Below, one piece after another: positions 6,970-14,984 of a stretch of 22,195 bases of DNA (positions are counted from its first letter, which is position 1; every line of letters begins with the position of its first letter). The notes under the pieces are model-generated. The model made no database searches. It saw nothing but the letters and a program-made list of their open reading frames with translations, and had not been told where the DNA came from. Both the position numbers and the translations under genes were made by a program. This stretch comes from Sinorhizobium sp. (GTDB lineage Bacteria > Pseudomonadota > Alphaproteobacteria > Rhizobiales > Rhizobiaceae): NCBI GenBank assembly GCA_031178305.1, contig JAPSJG010000015.1, forward strand, positions 1-22,195, read 5' to 3'.

Positions 6970-8439
6970 TCAATTCCATGTTGGTGTCGGAAGGATTGGG
7001 AGAAACCAGAGGGCGAGCATTGGTGCATCTCCCGAGCGCATGCCGTGGACTATGCCCGGCGGATTATGGAAGACGCCGCCAATGCCCGGGTCGAACCATT
7101 CGTTTTTACCCTGTCGGAACGTTCCGTTCGACAGAGCAAGGTAGACCTCCTCCGGGGGATGCGAATGGTCGGGGTAACGGACGTTCGGTCCCATGATGGT
7201 CATGCCGATCCATACGTCTTCTCGATCCTCGGCGCCGCCAGGTCCGATGATCATGCCGGTCGCGTGCCCGCCCATGAAATTATCCGATGCGTTTTTCCCG
7301 GTCTGTCTTCGCTTCCACCCGATATGAGGCAAGAGCGGCCGCAGAGCCTGCGCTACATCACGAAGCCGCTCGTCGGTCCGTTCGAGCTCGTCGAGAAGCG
7401 GTTCGACGAGCGCACACACTGGAAACATCTCCCTTCCAGCTCGGGAAATGGGGCGGCCCGAAGATATCGTTTGGAAAACGTCGCCCAGGACAGACCCTGT
7501 GGGGTCATCTATTCTTGCGCACGAAAACACGGAGCGGGCAGCCTCGATAAAGTTGCTGACCAGCGGCGAACGAGCCTCCTCGTTCTCACCTGCTGCATTG
7601 TCGCTAGTGCCAGGATCATCTCTGAAGTCGGTGCTGCGTGTCACCGGCTCCCACGCATCCATCTCCTCGATAACCCGCCCCACTTTGGCCTGAGCGCGGG
7701 TCAAAGCGTCGCTTCCCAAGAGCAGATGCAGTGGAGCGTTGGCACTGTCGGCCAGAGCGATGATCGCCTTCGCGGCGAGTTCAGGATCGCCAACCTGATG
7801 TCCATCCGCTGTTTCGAATGCCGCAGCACTGCGGCCGATGGTCTCCGAATAGACGGCATCCGCAGCCGCGCTTCGCAGGACCGAATTCGGGGAGAGGAAT
7901 TCGGTCCGAAACGCTCCCGGAGCGACGGCCGTCACCTTGATGCCGAGCGGCGCGACCTCCAGGGCCAACCCCATCGAAAGAGCTTCGAGTGCGGATTTGG
8001 CGGCTGCGTAGATTGCCGTCCCGGTCGTGGGCGCGCGCCCTGCGATCGAAGTTATGTTGATGATGTGTCCGGAGCCTTGTTTGCGCAGATGCGGCAACGC
8101 CGTTTGGATGATCCGGAGGGGCGCGAAGAAGTCGACGGCGAACAGCGCCTGGACTTCCTGGTCGCTGGCGTTCTCCACCGCGCCGAGAAGTCCAAAACCA
8201 GCGTTGTTGACGATGACGTCGACCGCGCCAACGAGCTCGAACGCTTTCGTGACACTCGCCTCGGCGGACCCTTGCACGCCCAGGTCGGCCGCGAGGACGT
8301 GGAGTATGCCAAACTCGTGGTCGAGCGAAAACGACTCAGAGCGCGCAGTTCCAACTACGGTATCGCCGCGCGCCAACGCCGCAGTGGCCAGCGCCCGGCC
8401 GAGCCCACGCGATATGCCTGTGATAAACCAGTTCGTCAT
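6970..8439 (-). CDS. Fusion protein: short-chain dehydrogenase plus DMSP lyase-like (DddQ-type) cupin (489 aa)
   Basis: Residues 1-275 are a classical SDR: Thr-Gly-Ile-Ser-Arg-Gly-Leu-Gly near the N-terminus, Asn-Asn-Ala-Gly, catalytic Ser131, Tyr144 and Lys148 (Tyr-Ala-Ala-Ala-Lys). After a polar linker (about 276-291), residues 293-489 form a DMSP-lyase-family cupin. Its core Tyr-Pro-Asp-His-Ser-His-Pro-Pro-Glu-Glu-Val-Tyr gives Tyr422, His425, His427, Glu431 and Tyr433, with His465 in Asn-Pro-Pro-Gly-Ile-Val-His. These match residues 120, 123, 125, 129, 131 and 163 of DddQ at identical spacing, from memory of that enzyme. DddQ enzymes cleave dimethylsulfoniopropionate to DMS and acrylate and are normally single-domain, about 200 aa. 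I chose the ATG at 8439 because it begins at the SDR fold; an ATG at 8502 overlapping the upstream stop is the alternative. A strong GAGGAGG in the linker (plus strand 7575-7581) could allow internal initiation, but the nearest start codon there is only a CTG. Confidence 0.88.
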   Translation of the reverse strand: MTNWFITGISRGLGRALATAALARGDTVVGTARSESFSLDHEFGILHVLAADLGVQGSAEASVTKAFELVGAVDVIVNNAGFGLLGAVENASDQEVQALFAVDFFAPLRIIQTALPHLRKQGSGHIINITSIAGRAPTTGTAIYAAAKSALEALSMGLALEVAPLGIKVTAVAPGAFRTEFLSPNSVLRSAAADAVYSETIGRSAAAFETADGHQVGDPELAAKAIIALADSANAPLHLLLGSDALTRAQAKVGRVIEEMDAWEPVTRSTDFRDDPGTSDNAAGENEEARSPLVSNFIEAARSVFSCARIDDPTGSVLGDVFQTISSGRPISRAGREMFPVCALVEPLLDELERTDERLRDVAQALRPLLPHIGWKRRQTGKNASDNFMGGHATGMIIGPGGAEDREDVWIGMTIMGPNVRYPDHSHPPEEVYLALSNGTFRQGKNEWFDPGIGGVFHNPPGIVHGMRSGDAPMLALWFLPILPTPTWN

Positions 8440-8498
8440 GCCACCTGTCCTCTCGTGATGTCCGTGCGGGGCCGACCTTGTTGAAGCGCTAAGAGATT

Positions 8499-10946
8499 TC
8501 ACATCCTCGTGCGTTCGCCCTTTGGGTCGTACATCGGCTTCAACGAGGCATGAGCCGGGAAGCGTTCACCAGCGATCTCGATCTCGTAGTTCGACGCGAG
8601 GATGTCTTCGTCACTTTCGCCGCGGCAGGGAACGTACCCCATCCCGACCGCGCCCCCCAGGTAGTGGCCGTAGTTCCCTGAAGTGATGATCGAGACAATC
8701 CTGCCGTCCCGCACGAGCGCTTCGTTGTGGAAGAGCAGCGGTTCCGGATCGTGGACCCTGAACTGGAGCATCCGTCGCTCCAGACCCTCTTCCCGCTTCC
8801 GCAGGACGGCGTCGCGGCCGATGAAGTCCACCTTGTCGGTCTTGACCGCGAACCCGAGCCCGGCCTCGAGGACATGGTCCTCGTCCGTGATGTCATGGCC
8901 GAAGTGCCTGAAGGCCTTTTCGATCCGGCAGGAGTCGAGCGTATGAAGACCGCAGAGCTTGAGGTCGGACGCCGCTCCCGCCTCTTCGAGCGCTTCGAAC
9001 ACGTGCGCAGTCTGGTCGGAAGAGACATAGAGCTCCCAGCCCAGTTCACCGACATAGGTGACCCTGTGGGCGCGGGCGATACCCATGCCGATTTCGATTT
9101 CCTGCGCGGTCCCGAACGGAAATGCCTCATTGGAGAAGTCGTTGGGACTGACCTTGGTGATGACCTCGCGTGCCTTGGGGCCCATCAGGACGAGAACGGA
9201 TTCCGAAGCGGTGATATCTGTGATGACAACGAATTCACCATCCCGCACCTGCTTGCGCATCCAGGCAAGATCACGCTGCAGGGTCGCGCCCGGAACGACC
9301 GCGAAGAATGCCGTCTCCGAGAAGCGGGTGACGGTGAGATCGCTTTCGATCCCGCCCTTCTTGTTGAGCATCTGGGTGTAGACGACCCTGCCAGGCGCGA
9401 CATTCATCTGGTTCGCGCAGAGCCGATTGAGGAAAGCGCAAGCGTCCGGACCTTCGATCCTGATCTTCCCGAAAGAGGTCATGTCGAACAGGCCGACGCC
9501 GTTGCGGACGGCGAGGTGCTCGTCCCTCTGGTTCTCGAACCAGTTCTGGCGCTTCCAGCTATAGCGGTATTCGCGTTCCTGGCCGGGCTTGGCGAACCAG
9601 TTGGCGCGCTCCCATCCGGCGACCTCGCCGAACACTGCACCACGTGCCTTTAGGTGCTCATGCAGCGGCGAGCGGCGGATGCCGCGCGAGGTCTCGACCT
9701 GGCGATAGGGGAAATGGTCGGCGTAGAGGAGCCCAAGGGTCTCCGTCACCCGCTCCTTGAGATAGGCGCGGTTCTTCTGGAACGGCTGCGCGCGGCGGAT
9801 GTCGACGTCCCACAGGTCGAAGGGCGGCTCGCCGTCGTTCATCCATTGCGCCAGCGCGAAGCCTGCGCCGCCGGACGAGACGATGCCAATGGAGTTGTAG
9901 CCGGCTGCGACCCAGTAGCCTTTGAGTTCCGGTGCCTCGCCGAGGTAGTAGCGGTCGTCCGGAGTGAAGGATTCCGGACCGTTGAAGAACGTGTGGATAC
10001 CCGCCGTTTCGAGCATGGGCATCCGGTTCACGGCCATCGAGAGGATCGGCTCGAAGTGGTCGAAATCCTCCGGCAACTGGTCAAAGCAGAAGTCTTCGCG
10101 AATTCCCTCCATGCCCCAGGGTTTCGCCCTCGGTTCGAAGGCACCCAGCATCATCTTGCCCGCGTCTTCCTTGTAATACGCGCATTCGTCCGGGACGCGG
10201 AGAACCGGGAGGCGGGGCAGGTTTTCGATGGCCTCAGTCACGATATAGAAGTGCTCGCAGGCATGGAGCGGAAGGGTCACGCCCGACTTCGCGGCGAGAT
10301 TGCGGCCCCACATGCCGCCGCAATTGACCACCAAATCCGTTTCGATCATTCCGGTTGCCTCACCGCTGGCCCATGAAACGCCCGTGACCCTCCCGTCACG
10401 CTTATGAACATCGGTGACCTTGACGTTCTCCACGATTTTCGCGCCGAGCTGCCTTGCCCCCTTTGCGAGTGCCATCGCGATATTCGCCGGGTCGCACTGT
10501 CCATCGAGCGGAAGGTGGACAGCCCCAACGACATCGGAGATGTTGAGATGTGGATACATTTCTTTGACCTCACGAGGAGAGACCTCGTTCACGTCGATGT
10601 CGAACGCCCTCGCGAGCGTCGCCTGTCGATAGATTTCCTGCTTGCGCTCCTCGGTGAGGGCGACGGTGATGGAACCGTTTTGGCGCATGCCGGTCGCGAT
10701 TCCGGTCTCGGCTTCGAGCTTCACGTAGAGGTCCGCCGAGTATTTCGCCAGCCGGGTCATGTTCTGCGACGCGCGCAACTGCCCGATCAGGCCAGCGGCA
10801 TGCCAGGTCGTGCCGGACGTCAGTTGCTTCCTTTCAAGCAGAACGATGTCGGTCCATCCGAGCTTCGCCAGGTGGTACGCGACGGAGCATCCGGAAATTC
10901 CCCCGCCGATTACAACAACTCGAGCTTTCGTTGGCAGATTGGGCAT
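8499..10946 (-). CDS. Dimethylglycine/sarcosine dehydrogenase-like FAD- and folate-dependent demethylase (815 aa)
   Basis: It oxidatively removes an N-methyl group and passes the carbon to tetrahydrofolate. The N-terminal DAO-type FAD domain has Val-Ile-Gly-Gly-Gly-Ile-Ser-Gly at 12-19. Ser-Gly-Thr-Thr-Trp-His-Ala-Ala-Gly follows at 44-52; His49 sits where dimethylglycine enzymes attach FAD covalently. A middle FAO_M segment (about 370-425) follows. It starts near Ala-Gly-Phe-Ala-Leu-Ala-Gln-Trp-Met. Next come a GCV_T folate-binding domain (about 430-705) and a GCV_T_C barrel (about 715-810). The length fits the family (about 800-860). Relatives act on dimethylglycine, sarcosine and other N-methyl amino acids, so the exact substrate is open. 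No folate-recycling gene lies in the window. It sits between the importer and the fusion gene, and its stop overlaps an alternative start of the latter. Its ribosome site (GAAAGAAG) is weak. Confidence 0.93.
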   Translation of the reverse strand: MPNLPTKARVVVIGGGISGCSVAYHLAKLGWTDIVLLERKQLTSGTTWHAAGLIGQLRASQNMTRLAKYSADLYVKLEAETGIATGMRQNGSITVALTEERKQEIYRQATLARAFDIDVNEVSPREVKEMYPHLNISDVVGAVHLPLDGQCDPANIAMALAKGARQLGAKIVENVKVTDVHKRDGRVTGVSWASGEATGMIETDLVVNCGGMWGRNLAAKSGVTLPLHACEHFYIVTEAIENLPRLPVLRVPDECAYYKEDAGKMMLGAFEPRAKPWGMEGIREDFCFDQLPEDFDHFEPILSMAVNRMPMLETAGIHTFFNGPESFTPDDRYYLGEAPELKGYWVAAGYNSIGIVSSGGAGFALAQWMNDGEPPFDLWDVDIRRAQPFQKNRAYLKERVTETLGLLYADHFPYRQVETSRGIRRSPLHEHLKARGAVFGEVAGWERANWFAKPGQEREYRYSWKRQNWFENQRDEHLAVRNGVGLFDMTSFGKIRIEGPDACAFLNRLCANQMNVAPGRVVYTQMLNKKGGIESDLTVTRFSETAFFAVVPGATLQRDLAWMRKQVRDGEFVVITDITASESVLVLMGPKAREVITKVSPNDFSNEAFPFGTAQEIEIGMGIARAHRVTYVGELGWELYVSSDQTAHVFEALEEAGAASDLKLCGLHTLDSCRIEKAFRHFGHDITDEDHVLEAGLGFAVKTDKVDFIGRDAVLRKREEGLERRMLQFRVHDPEPLLFHNEALVRDGRIVSIITSGNYGHYLGGAVGMGYVPCRGESDEDILASNYEIEIAGERFPAHASLKPMYDPKGERTRM

Positions 10947-11003
10947 GCGCGTCTTCTTTCGAGGTTGGTCGGCCTAATTGGGACGACAGGTCGTTGGTCA
11001 TTT

Positions 11004-11019
11004 GCCCGACGCGGCGGGC
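11004..11019. other. Small stem-loop in the gap between importer and demethylase genes
   Basis: GCCCG (11004-11008) pairs with CGGGC (11015-11019) around a six-base loop, in the 146-base gap between the second permease gene and the demethylase gene. This is the longest gap but one within the operon. Without a U-run it is not a terminator. It may separate mRNA segments, or the gap may hold an internal promoter that I cannot identify. Confidence 0.25.
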
Positions 11020-11092
11020 GCAGTTGTGCACGCCACTCGAGAAGCGGCGAAGTGAATTAGGTTTGGTGTTCGGTCTTACGATTTCAGGTCAG

Positions 11093-11941
11093 TCAGCTCG
11101 GTCTTCGACGTCGCGTCTGAAGCGCGCCCTTCGAAACACGGTCCAGGAGTATGGCAACCGCGACGATCGACAGTCCGGCCCGAAGGCCGAGGCCCATCTC
11201 CATTCGGGTGAGCCCCCGCGTGACCTCCGCACCCAGGCCCCCGCCGCCGACCAGGCCGGCCAGGACGACCATGGCGAGGGACAGCAGGATACACTGGTTC
11301 AAGCCCACGATGAGCGTTGGCATCGCGGAGGGAATTTCGATCTTGAACAGGATCGACCGTGTCGGCGCGCCGATCGCCTGTCCCATCTCGACCAGCGGCT
11401 TCGGCACTTGGTTGAAAGCCAAGGTGGTGAGCCGCAGCATGGGCGGAATGCCGTAGACAATGGTGGCGATGGTCGCGGGGACACGTCCGAGGCTGAAGAC
11501 CATGACCGCGGGGATCAGGTAGACCCAAGGCGGAACGGTCTGCATCACGTCCAGGATGGGCCGAAGCCCGACTTCAAGCCTCTTATGGCGCGAGGCGAGA
11601 ACCCCGAGCGGAAACGCGATCAGGACGGAGACAAAAACTGCGACGACGACGAGAGCGACCGTCTGCATGCACGCAGTCCAGAGACCTGCTAGCAGGCAGA
11701 AGCCGAGCGACACCAACACTACGAGCGCGACGCGAACCGTGGTGAAATAGCCGGCGGCCAGTGCGGCGGCGAGGATCACGACATATGCGGGCGGGAAGAG
11801 CAGCGCCGACTCGAAGCTGACCAGAACGGACTCGACTGTCTTGGCGATGGCATCAAAGACCGGGTGAAAATTCGCGTTGAGCCAGTCGACCGCCGGAGCG
11901 AGGTATGCGCCAGGGGAAAAACGGAACATTTCAAAGTTCAT
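11093..11941 (-). CDS. ABC importer permease, ProW/OpuAB type, second copy (282 aa)
   Basis: An inner-membrane subunit of a betaine-type importer. An amphipathic N-terminal region (1-50) is followed by several membrane segments (about 52-66, 70-88, 93-116, 137-166, 214-232 and 252-268). The cytoplasmic coupling loop is at about 185-205 (Glu-Met-Gly-Gln-Ala-Ile-Gly-Ala-Pro-Thr), the EAA-type motif that contacts the ATPase. It overlaps the preceding permease gene by four bases (ATGA), so the two are translationally coupled. The two permeases are clearly related to each other and of equal length, which suggests a heterodimeric channel rather than the homodimer of E. coli ProW. The C-terminus is arginine-rich. 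Confidence 0.92.
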   Translation of the reverse strand: MNFEMFRFSPGAYLAPAVDWLNANFHPVFDAIAKTVESVLVSFESALLFPPAYVVILAAALAAGYFTTVRVALVVLVSLGFCLLAGLWTACMQTVALVVVAVFVSVLIAFPLGVLASRHKRLEVGLRPILDVMQTVPPWVYLIPAVMVFSLGRVPATIATIVYGIPPMLRLTTLAFNQVPKPLVEMGQAIGAPTRSILFKIEIPSAMPTLIVGLNQCILLSLAMVVLAGLVGGGGLGAEVTRGLTRMEMGLGLRAGLSIVAVAILLDRVSKGALQTRRRRPS

Positions 11942-12786
11942 CTTGCACCTACCTTGACGCGGCGGGCCGCGTTCTGAGTCAGTCGGTCCAGGATCATCGT
12001 CAGAATGACGATGGCAATCGCCGCGTTAATGGATGTTGCGATATCAAGCGTTCGTACCGCTCCGTAGATCGTTTCGCCCAAACCGCCAGAGCCAACGATG
12101 CCCGCGATAACCACCATGCCGAAGGACATCATCAGACTCTGATTGATACCCGCCATGACACTCGGGATCGCAAACGGAAGCCTGACCTTCGTGAACATCT
12201 GCCATGGTGTGAGGCCGCTTGCGTGACCAAGTTCGATGAACTCGTGCGGGGTCATCCGGATGCCGAGCGAGGTCAGGCGGATCGCGGGCGGCATTGCCAC
12301 GACGAAGGTGGCGATCAATGCGGTTGCCGGGCCATAGCCCAACAGCGCGATGGCGGGCAGGAGGTAGATGTATGGCGGAAGCGTCTGGATCAGGTCCAGA
12401 ACGGGTTCGAGCGCGGTGTTCAGTGTGGCCAGGAATCCCGCCGCGATACCGATTGGGATGCCGACCACAAGGGCGAGAACCGTGGCGGTGGCCACCAGTG
12501 CGAGCGTGGTCATGGTTTCGCCCCATAAACCCATTACGGCGCAGAATGCGAGCGCGACGCCCGTCAAGATCGCGGACGCAAGACCCATCAGCCTCCAGGC
12601 AAGCAACCCCACAATCAGGGCGACGACGTAGAACGGCGCGAGCTGGAGGAGCCAGAGGATGCCGTCGTAGGTGCCCTCAAGTATTCCCCGCAATGAGTCG
12701 AACGCCCACTCGCCGTTGTCGCTGATCCAGGCAAGCCCGTCATCGATCCACAAGTCGAACGTGTCGGTGAGCACTGACGTGTCCAT
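11938..12786 (-). CDS. ABC importer permease, ProW/OpuAB type, first copy (282 aa)
   Basis: The partner permease of the gene just downstream. The N-terminal 40 residues include several acidic and aromatic residues (Trp-Ile-Asp-Asp-Gly-Leu-Ala-Trp) and precede membrane segments at about 45-64, 67-88, 92-119, 139-165, 216-232 and 254-267. The coupling loop is at about 182-204 (Glu-Leu-Gly-His-Ala-Ser-Gly-Leu-Thr-Pro-Trp), followed by Ile-Pro-Ser-Val-Met-Ala-Gly. This is the binding-protein-dependent transport inner-membrane component fold. It lies 12 bases after the ATPase gene and overlaps the next permease by four bases. The substrate is set by the binding protein, here of the glycine-betaine class. 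Confidence 0.92.
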   Translation of the reverse strand: MDTSVLTDTFDLWIDDGLAWISDNGEWAFDSLRGILEGTYDGILWLLQLAPFYVVALIVGLLAWRLMGLASAILTGVALAFCAVMGLWGETMTTLALVATATVLALVVGIPIGIAAGFLATLNTALEPVLDLIQTLPPYIYLLPAIALLGYGPATALIATFVVAMPPAIRLTSLGIRMTPHEFIELGHASGLTPWQMFTKVRLPFAIPSVMAGINQSLMMSFGMVVIAGIVGSGGLGETIYGAVRTLDIATSINAAIAIVILTMILDRLTQNAARRVKVGAR

Positions 12787-12798
12787 TGCGCCCTCCTG

Positions 12799-13887
12799 TC
12801 AAGCCGCCGCGCGAGCTTCCGCGGGAGTTCCCGCGACGCCGCGAAGGAGACCTCTGATGGTGACCACCCCGACGATCTTGCCGTCGTGTACGACCGCGAC
12901 GGCATCGCTATCCGATCGCATCGTCAGATCGATGAGCTCGCCGATGTCAGCATCCGGCGTTGTCCTGAGCAGGGCGTCGACATCGCAGTTAGGCTGCTCG
13001 GCCCTGAACTCGGCCACTGGCTTCATCACGGAATGGGCTTTGACCAGGTGGATTCTCGAGATGCCCGCCACGAAGTCGGCGACATAGTCGTCCGCCGGCT
13101 TGGTGACGATCTCCTCGGCGGTACCGACCTGAACGATGACGCCGTCCTTCATTATGGCGATCCGGTCGCCGATGCGGATAGCCTCATCGAGGTCATGGGT
13201 AATGAACACGGACGATTTGCCCAGCGATTTCGTCAATTGCCGGAACTCATCCTGGAGTTGTTTGCGAATGAGGGGATCGAGCGCACTGAACGGTTCGTCC
13301 ATGAGGATGATCTCTGGGTCGGAGGCGAACGCCCGGGCGAGACCGACACGCTGTTGCATGCCGCCCGATAGTTCGGAAGGATACCTCGCGGTCCAGTCCG
13401 AAAGGCCGACCTTTTCGAGGGCGGCGAGTGCGATCTGGTTGCGTTTCTCCTTGGCGATGCCGCGCACTTCAAGCCCGAAGGCGGCGTTTTCGAGCACCGT
13501 CCGGTGCGGGAGCAGCGCCACGCTCTGGAACACCATGCCGATGGTGCGGGCGCGCATGTCGCGAAGCTCGGCGGCATTCAAGCCGGAAATCTCCCGTCCT
13601 TTCACCGTGACGGTGCCAAGGCTCGGTTCAATCAGGCGATTGAAGAGACGGACAAGCGTGGACTTGCCGCTGCCGGACAGGCCCATCACGCAGAAAATTT
13701 CCCCTCGGCATAACTGCAGGCTGGCGTCCGCAACACCGACGACGCAGTCGAATTCCTGGAGCACCTGCTTCTTCGATAGGCCGCGCTCGGAAACTGCCTT
13801 CACCGCTGCGGGAGCTCGCGCTCCGAATATCTTCCAGATGTTCCGGCAGTCGAGCAGCACGTCGTTGTCACTGATTTTCATTTCCAT
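12799..13887 (-). CDS. ABC importer ATPase, ProV/OpuAA type, with C-terminal CBS region (362 aa)
   Basis: The energising subunit of the importer. Walker A is Gly-Leu-Ser-Gly-Ser-Gly-Lys-Ser-Thr at 69-77, the signature Leu-Ser-Gly-Gly-Met at 173-177, Walker B Ile-Ile-Leu-Met-Asp-Glu-Pro at 193-199, and the switch His at 231. The N-terminal extension before the Walker A (about 40 residues longer than in generic ATPases) and the tail at about 285-350 are typical of the glycine-betaine/proline subfamily. The tail resembles a single CBS domain (Val-Val-His-Asp-Gly-Lys-Ile-Val-Gly-Val-Val-Thr). In OpuA the paired CBS modules sense ionic strength; here only about one is visible, so osmotic gating may be weak or absent. 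A stem-loop lies between this gene and the binding-protein gene. Confidence 0.94.
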   Translation of the reverse strand: MEMKISDNDVLLDCRNIWKIFGARAPAAVKAVSERGLSKKQVLQEFDCVVGVADASLQLCRGEIFCVMGLSGSGKSTLVRLFNRLIEPSLGTVTVKGREISGLNAAELRDMRARTIGMVFQSVALLPHRTVLENAAFGLEVRGIAKEKRNQIALAALEKVGLSDWTARYPSELSGGMQQRVGLARAFASDPEIILMDEPFSALDPLIRKQLQDEFRQLTKSLGKSSVFITHDLDEAIRIGDRIAIMKDGVIVQVGTAEEIVTKPADDYVADFVAGISRIHLVKAHSVMKPVAEFRAEQPNCDVDALLRTTPDADIGELIDLTMRSDSDAVAVVHDGKIVGVVTIRGLLRGVAGTPAEARAAA

Positions 13888-13934
13888 GACATTCCCCAGA
13901 GCCAGTCCCTGACCGGTCGTTATTGTTGTGGGGA

Positions 13935-13964
13935 GGCGAGCCGACGACGGCGCCGAGGCTCGCC
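13935..13964. other. Intercistronic stem-loop directly after the binding-protein gene
   Basis: A perfect 8-bp stem, GGCGAGCC (13935-13942) with GGCTCGCC (13957-13964), has a 14-base loop. It begins seven bases past the stop of the binding-protein gene and lies 47 bases before the ATPase gene. No U-run follows. Such hairpins often protect the upstream mRNA so that the binding protein is made in excess over the membrane subunits; that role is inferred here. Confidence 0.5.
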
Positions 13965-13971
13965 CGTTTGA

Positions 13972-14823
13972 TCATTCGTCCTTGATGTTTTCCCAACGCT
14001 TCAGGAGATCGGCGTGGCTGTCGGTCCAGTCCTTGATCGCCTCGTCCATGGTCTTGCCGTCGGCGACCGCCCCGTTGATGGCGGTGATATCAGCGAGCGG
14101 CACGTAGACGCTGGAAATGATCTCACGCGCACGTGGGTTCTGCTCGGAGAAGCCCTTTTGGCCGATCCAATAGTAAGTCTGGGCGGCGGGGAAAATGTTC
14201 TTCGGATCGCTGAGCCACTTGAGAGGATACTTCTGCATCATCCATGAAGGCTCCCAGATCGTAACGGCGATCCATTCCTTCCGATCGATGGCGGACTTCA
14301 GGGCCGCGGTCATCGCAGCGGTGCTGCCTTCAACAGTCTGCAGTTTGAGGCCGTATTCCTTGCTGGCCGTGGCCATGTCCCGCATCAGTCCGGAGCCGGG
14401 CTCGACGCCGATGATCTTGTTGCCGAACTTGTCGGCATTGTCGTTCAATTGCTCCATGCTGTCGATGTTCACGTAATTCGGAACGGCGACCGCCTGATAG
14501 AGACCGTGCGAGACCGGGGAGATTTTCTCGAGCTTGCGCTTGTTCTTGTCCCAGTAATCAGCGGTGACGTAGTTCACATGCGACGTCAGGATTTGGATGT
14601 CGCCCTTGCCGAGCGCCGCGAACGCGATCCCCCACTCTGAGAAGGGAACGACCTTGACGGTGTAGCCCTTGTCCTCGAGGACCTTCTTGGTGATGCCCGT
14701 TATGGGAAGCAGGTCCTCCCAGGACATGGTCCCCATTGTGATCGTCTTCTCTTCGGCGTGGGCGGACAGAAACGTCATGCCCACCATCGTCACCGCGATT
14801 AGCGATTTCAAAAATGCCTTCAT
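13972..14823 (-). CDS. Periplasmic betaine-type substrate-binding protein, OpuAC/ProX family (283 aa)
   Basis: It captures the substrate in the periplasm and delivers it to the importer. A signal peptide is visible: Lys2 and Lys6, a hydrophobic core, then Ser-Ala-His-Ala with cleavage likely after residue 23. Tryptophans that could form the aromatic cage for a quaternary ammonium or sulfonium group include Trp35 (Ser-Trp-Glu-Asp), Trp64 (Ser-Glu-Trp), Trp190/Trp194 (Ile-Trp-Glu-Pro-Ser-Trp) and Trp219. I choose the ATG at 14823 because GGAG lies eight bases upstream; the in-frame GTG at 14832 overlaps that site. It is the first gene of the transporter set, 161 bases after the SDR gene. Homologues bind glycine betaine, choline, carnitine, proline betaine or DMSP, so the ligand cannot be read off. 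Confidence 0.93.
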   Translation of the reverse strand: MKAFLKSLIAVTMVGMTFLSAHAEEKTITMGTMSWEDLLPITGITKKVLEDKGYTVKVVPFSEWGIAFAALGKGDIQILTSHVNYVTADYWDKNKRKLEKISPVSHGLYQAVAVPNYVNIDSMEQLNDNADKFGNKIIGVEPGSGLMRDMATASKEYGLKLQTVEGSTAAMTAALKSAIDRKEWIAVTIWEPSWMMQKYPLKWLSDPKNIFPAAQTYYWIGQKGFSEQNPRAREIISSVYVPLADITAINGAVADGKTMDEAIKDWTDSHADLLKRWENIKDE

Positions 14824-14859
14824 TGACTTCACTCCTCAGTTTGTGTTCCCACTCACCGA

Positions 14860-14878
14860 AGGCCCGGTTTGTGGGCCT
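14860..14878. other. Stem-loop upstream of the binding-protein gene
   Basis: AGGCCC (14860-14865) pairs with GGGCCT (14873-14878) around a seven-base loop, in the gap between the SDR gene and the transporter genes. There is no U-run on either side. It may mark an mRNA processing point or a transcript boundary inside the operon. The gap (14824-14984) is long enough for a secondary promoter, but none stands out. Confidence 0.3.
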
Positions 14879-14984
14879 CCTCCATTGCGCGGCGAGCCCC
14901 ATGTCTCGCTGCGAGCACGCAATTCCTCTGCCCGAACCCTTCGCTCGATCGCGAGCCACGCCTCCCGTGACGCGCCCTCGGCGT

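Noticed and set aside
5928..7196. Long plus-strand open frame (422 codons) opposite the ALDH gene
   Set aside because: It is antisense to a complete ALDH with all catalytic residues. Its translation has no family pattern and is a GC-rich shadow.
6937..8484. Plus-strand open frame of 515 codons opposite the SDR-lyase fusion
   Set aside because: It mirrors the real minus-strand gene. The minus-strand translation has clear SDR and DMSP-lyase motifs while this one has none.
8727..10376. Two long plus-strand open frames opposite the demethylase gene
   Set aside because: They are shadows of the 815-aa flavoprotein and show no domain content.
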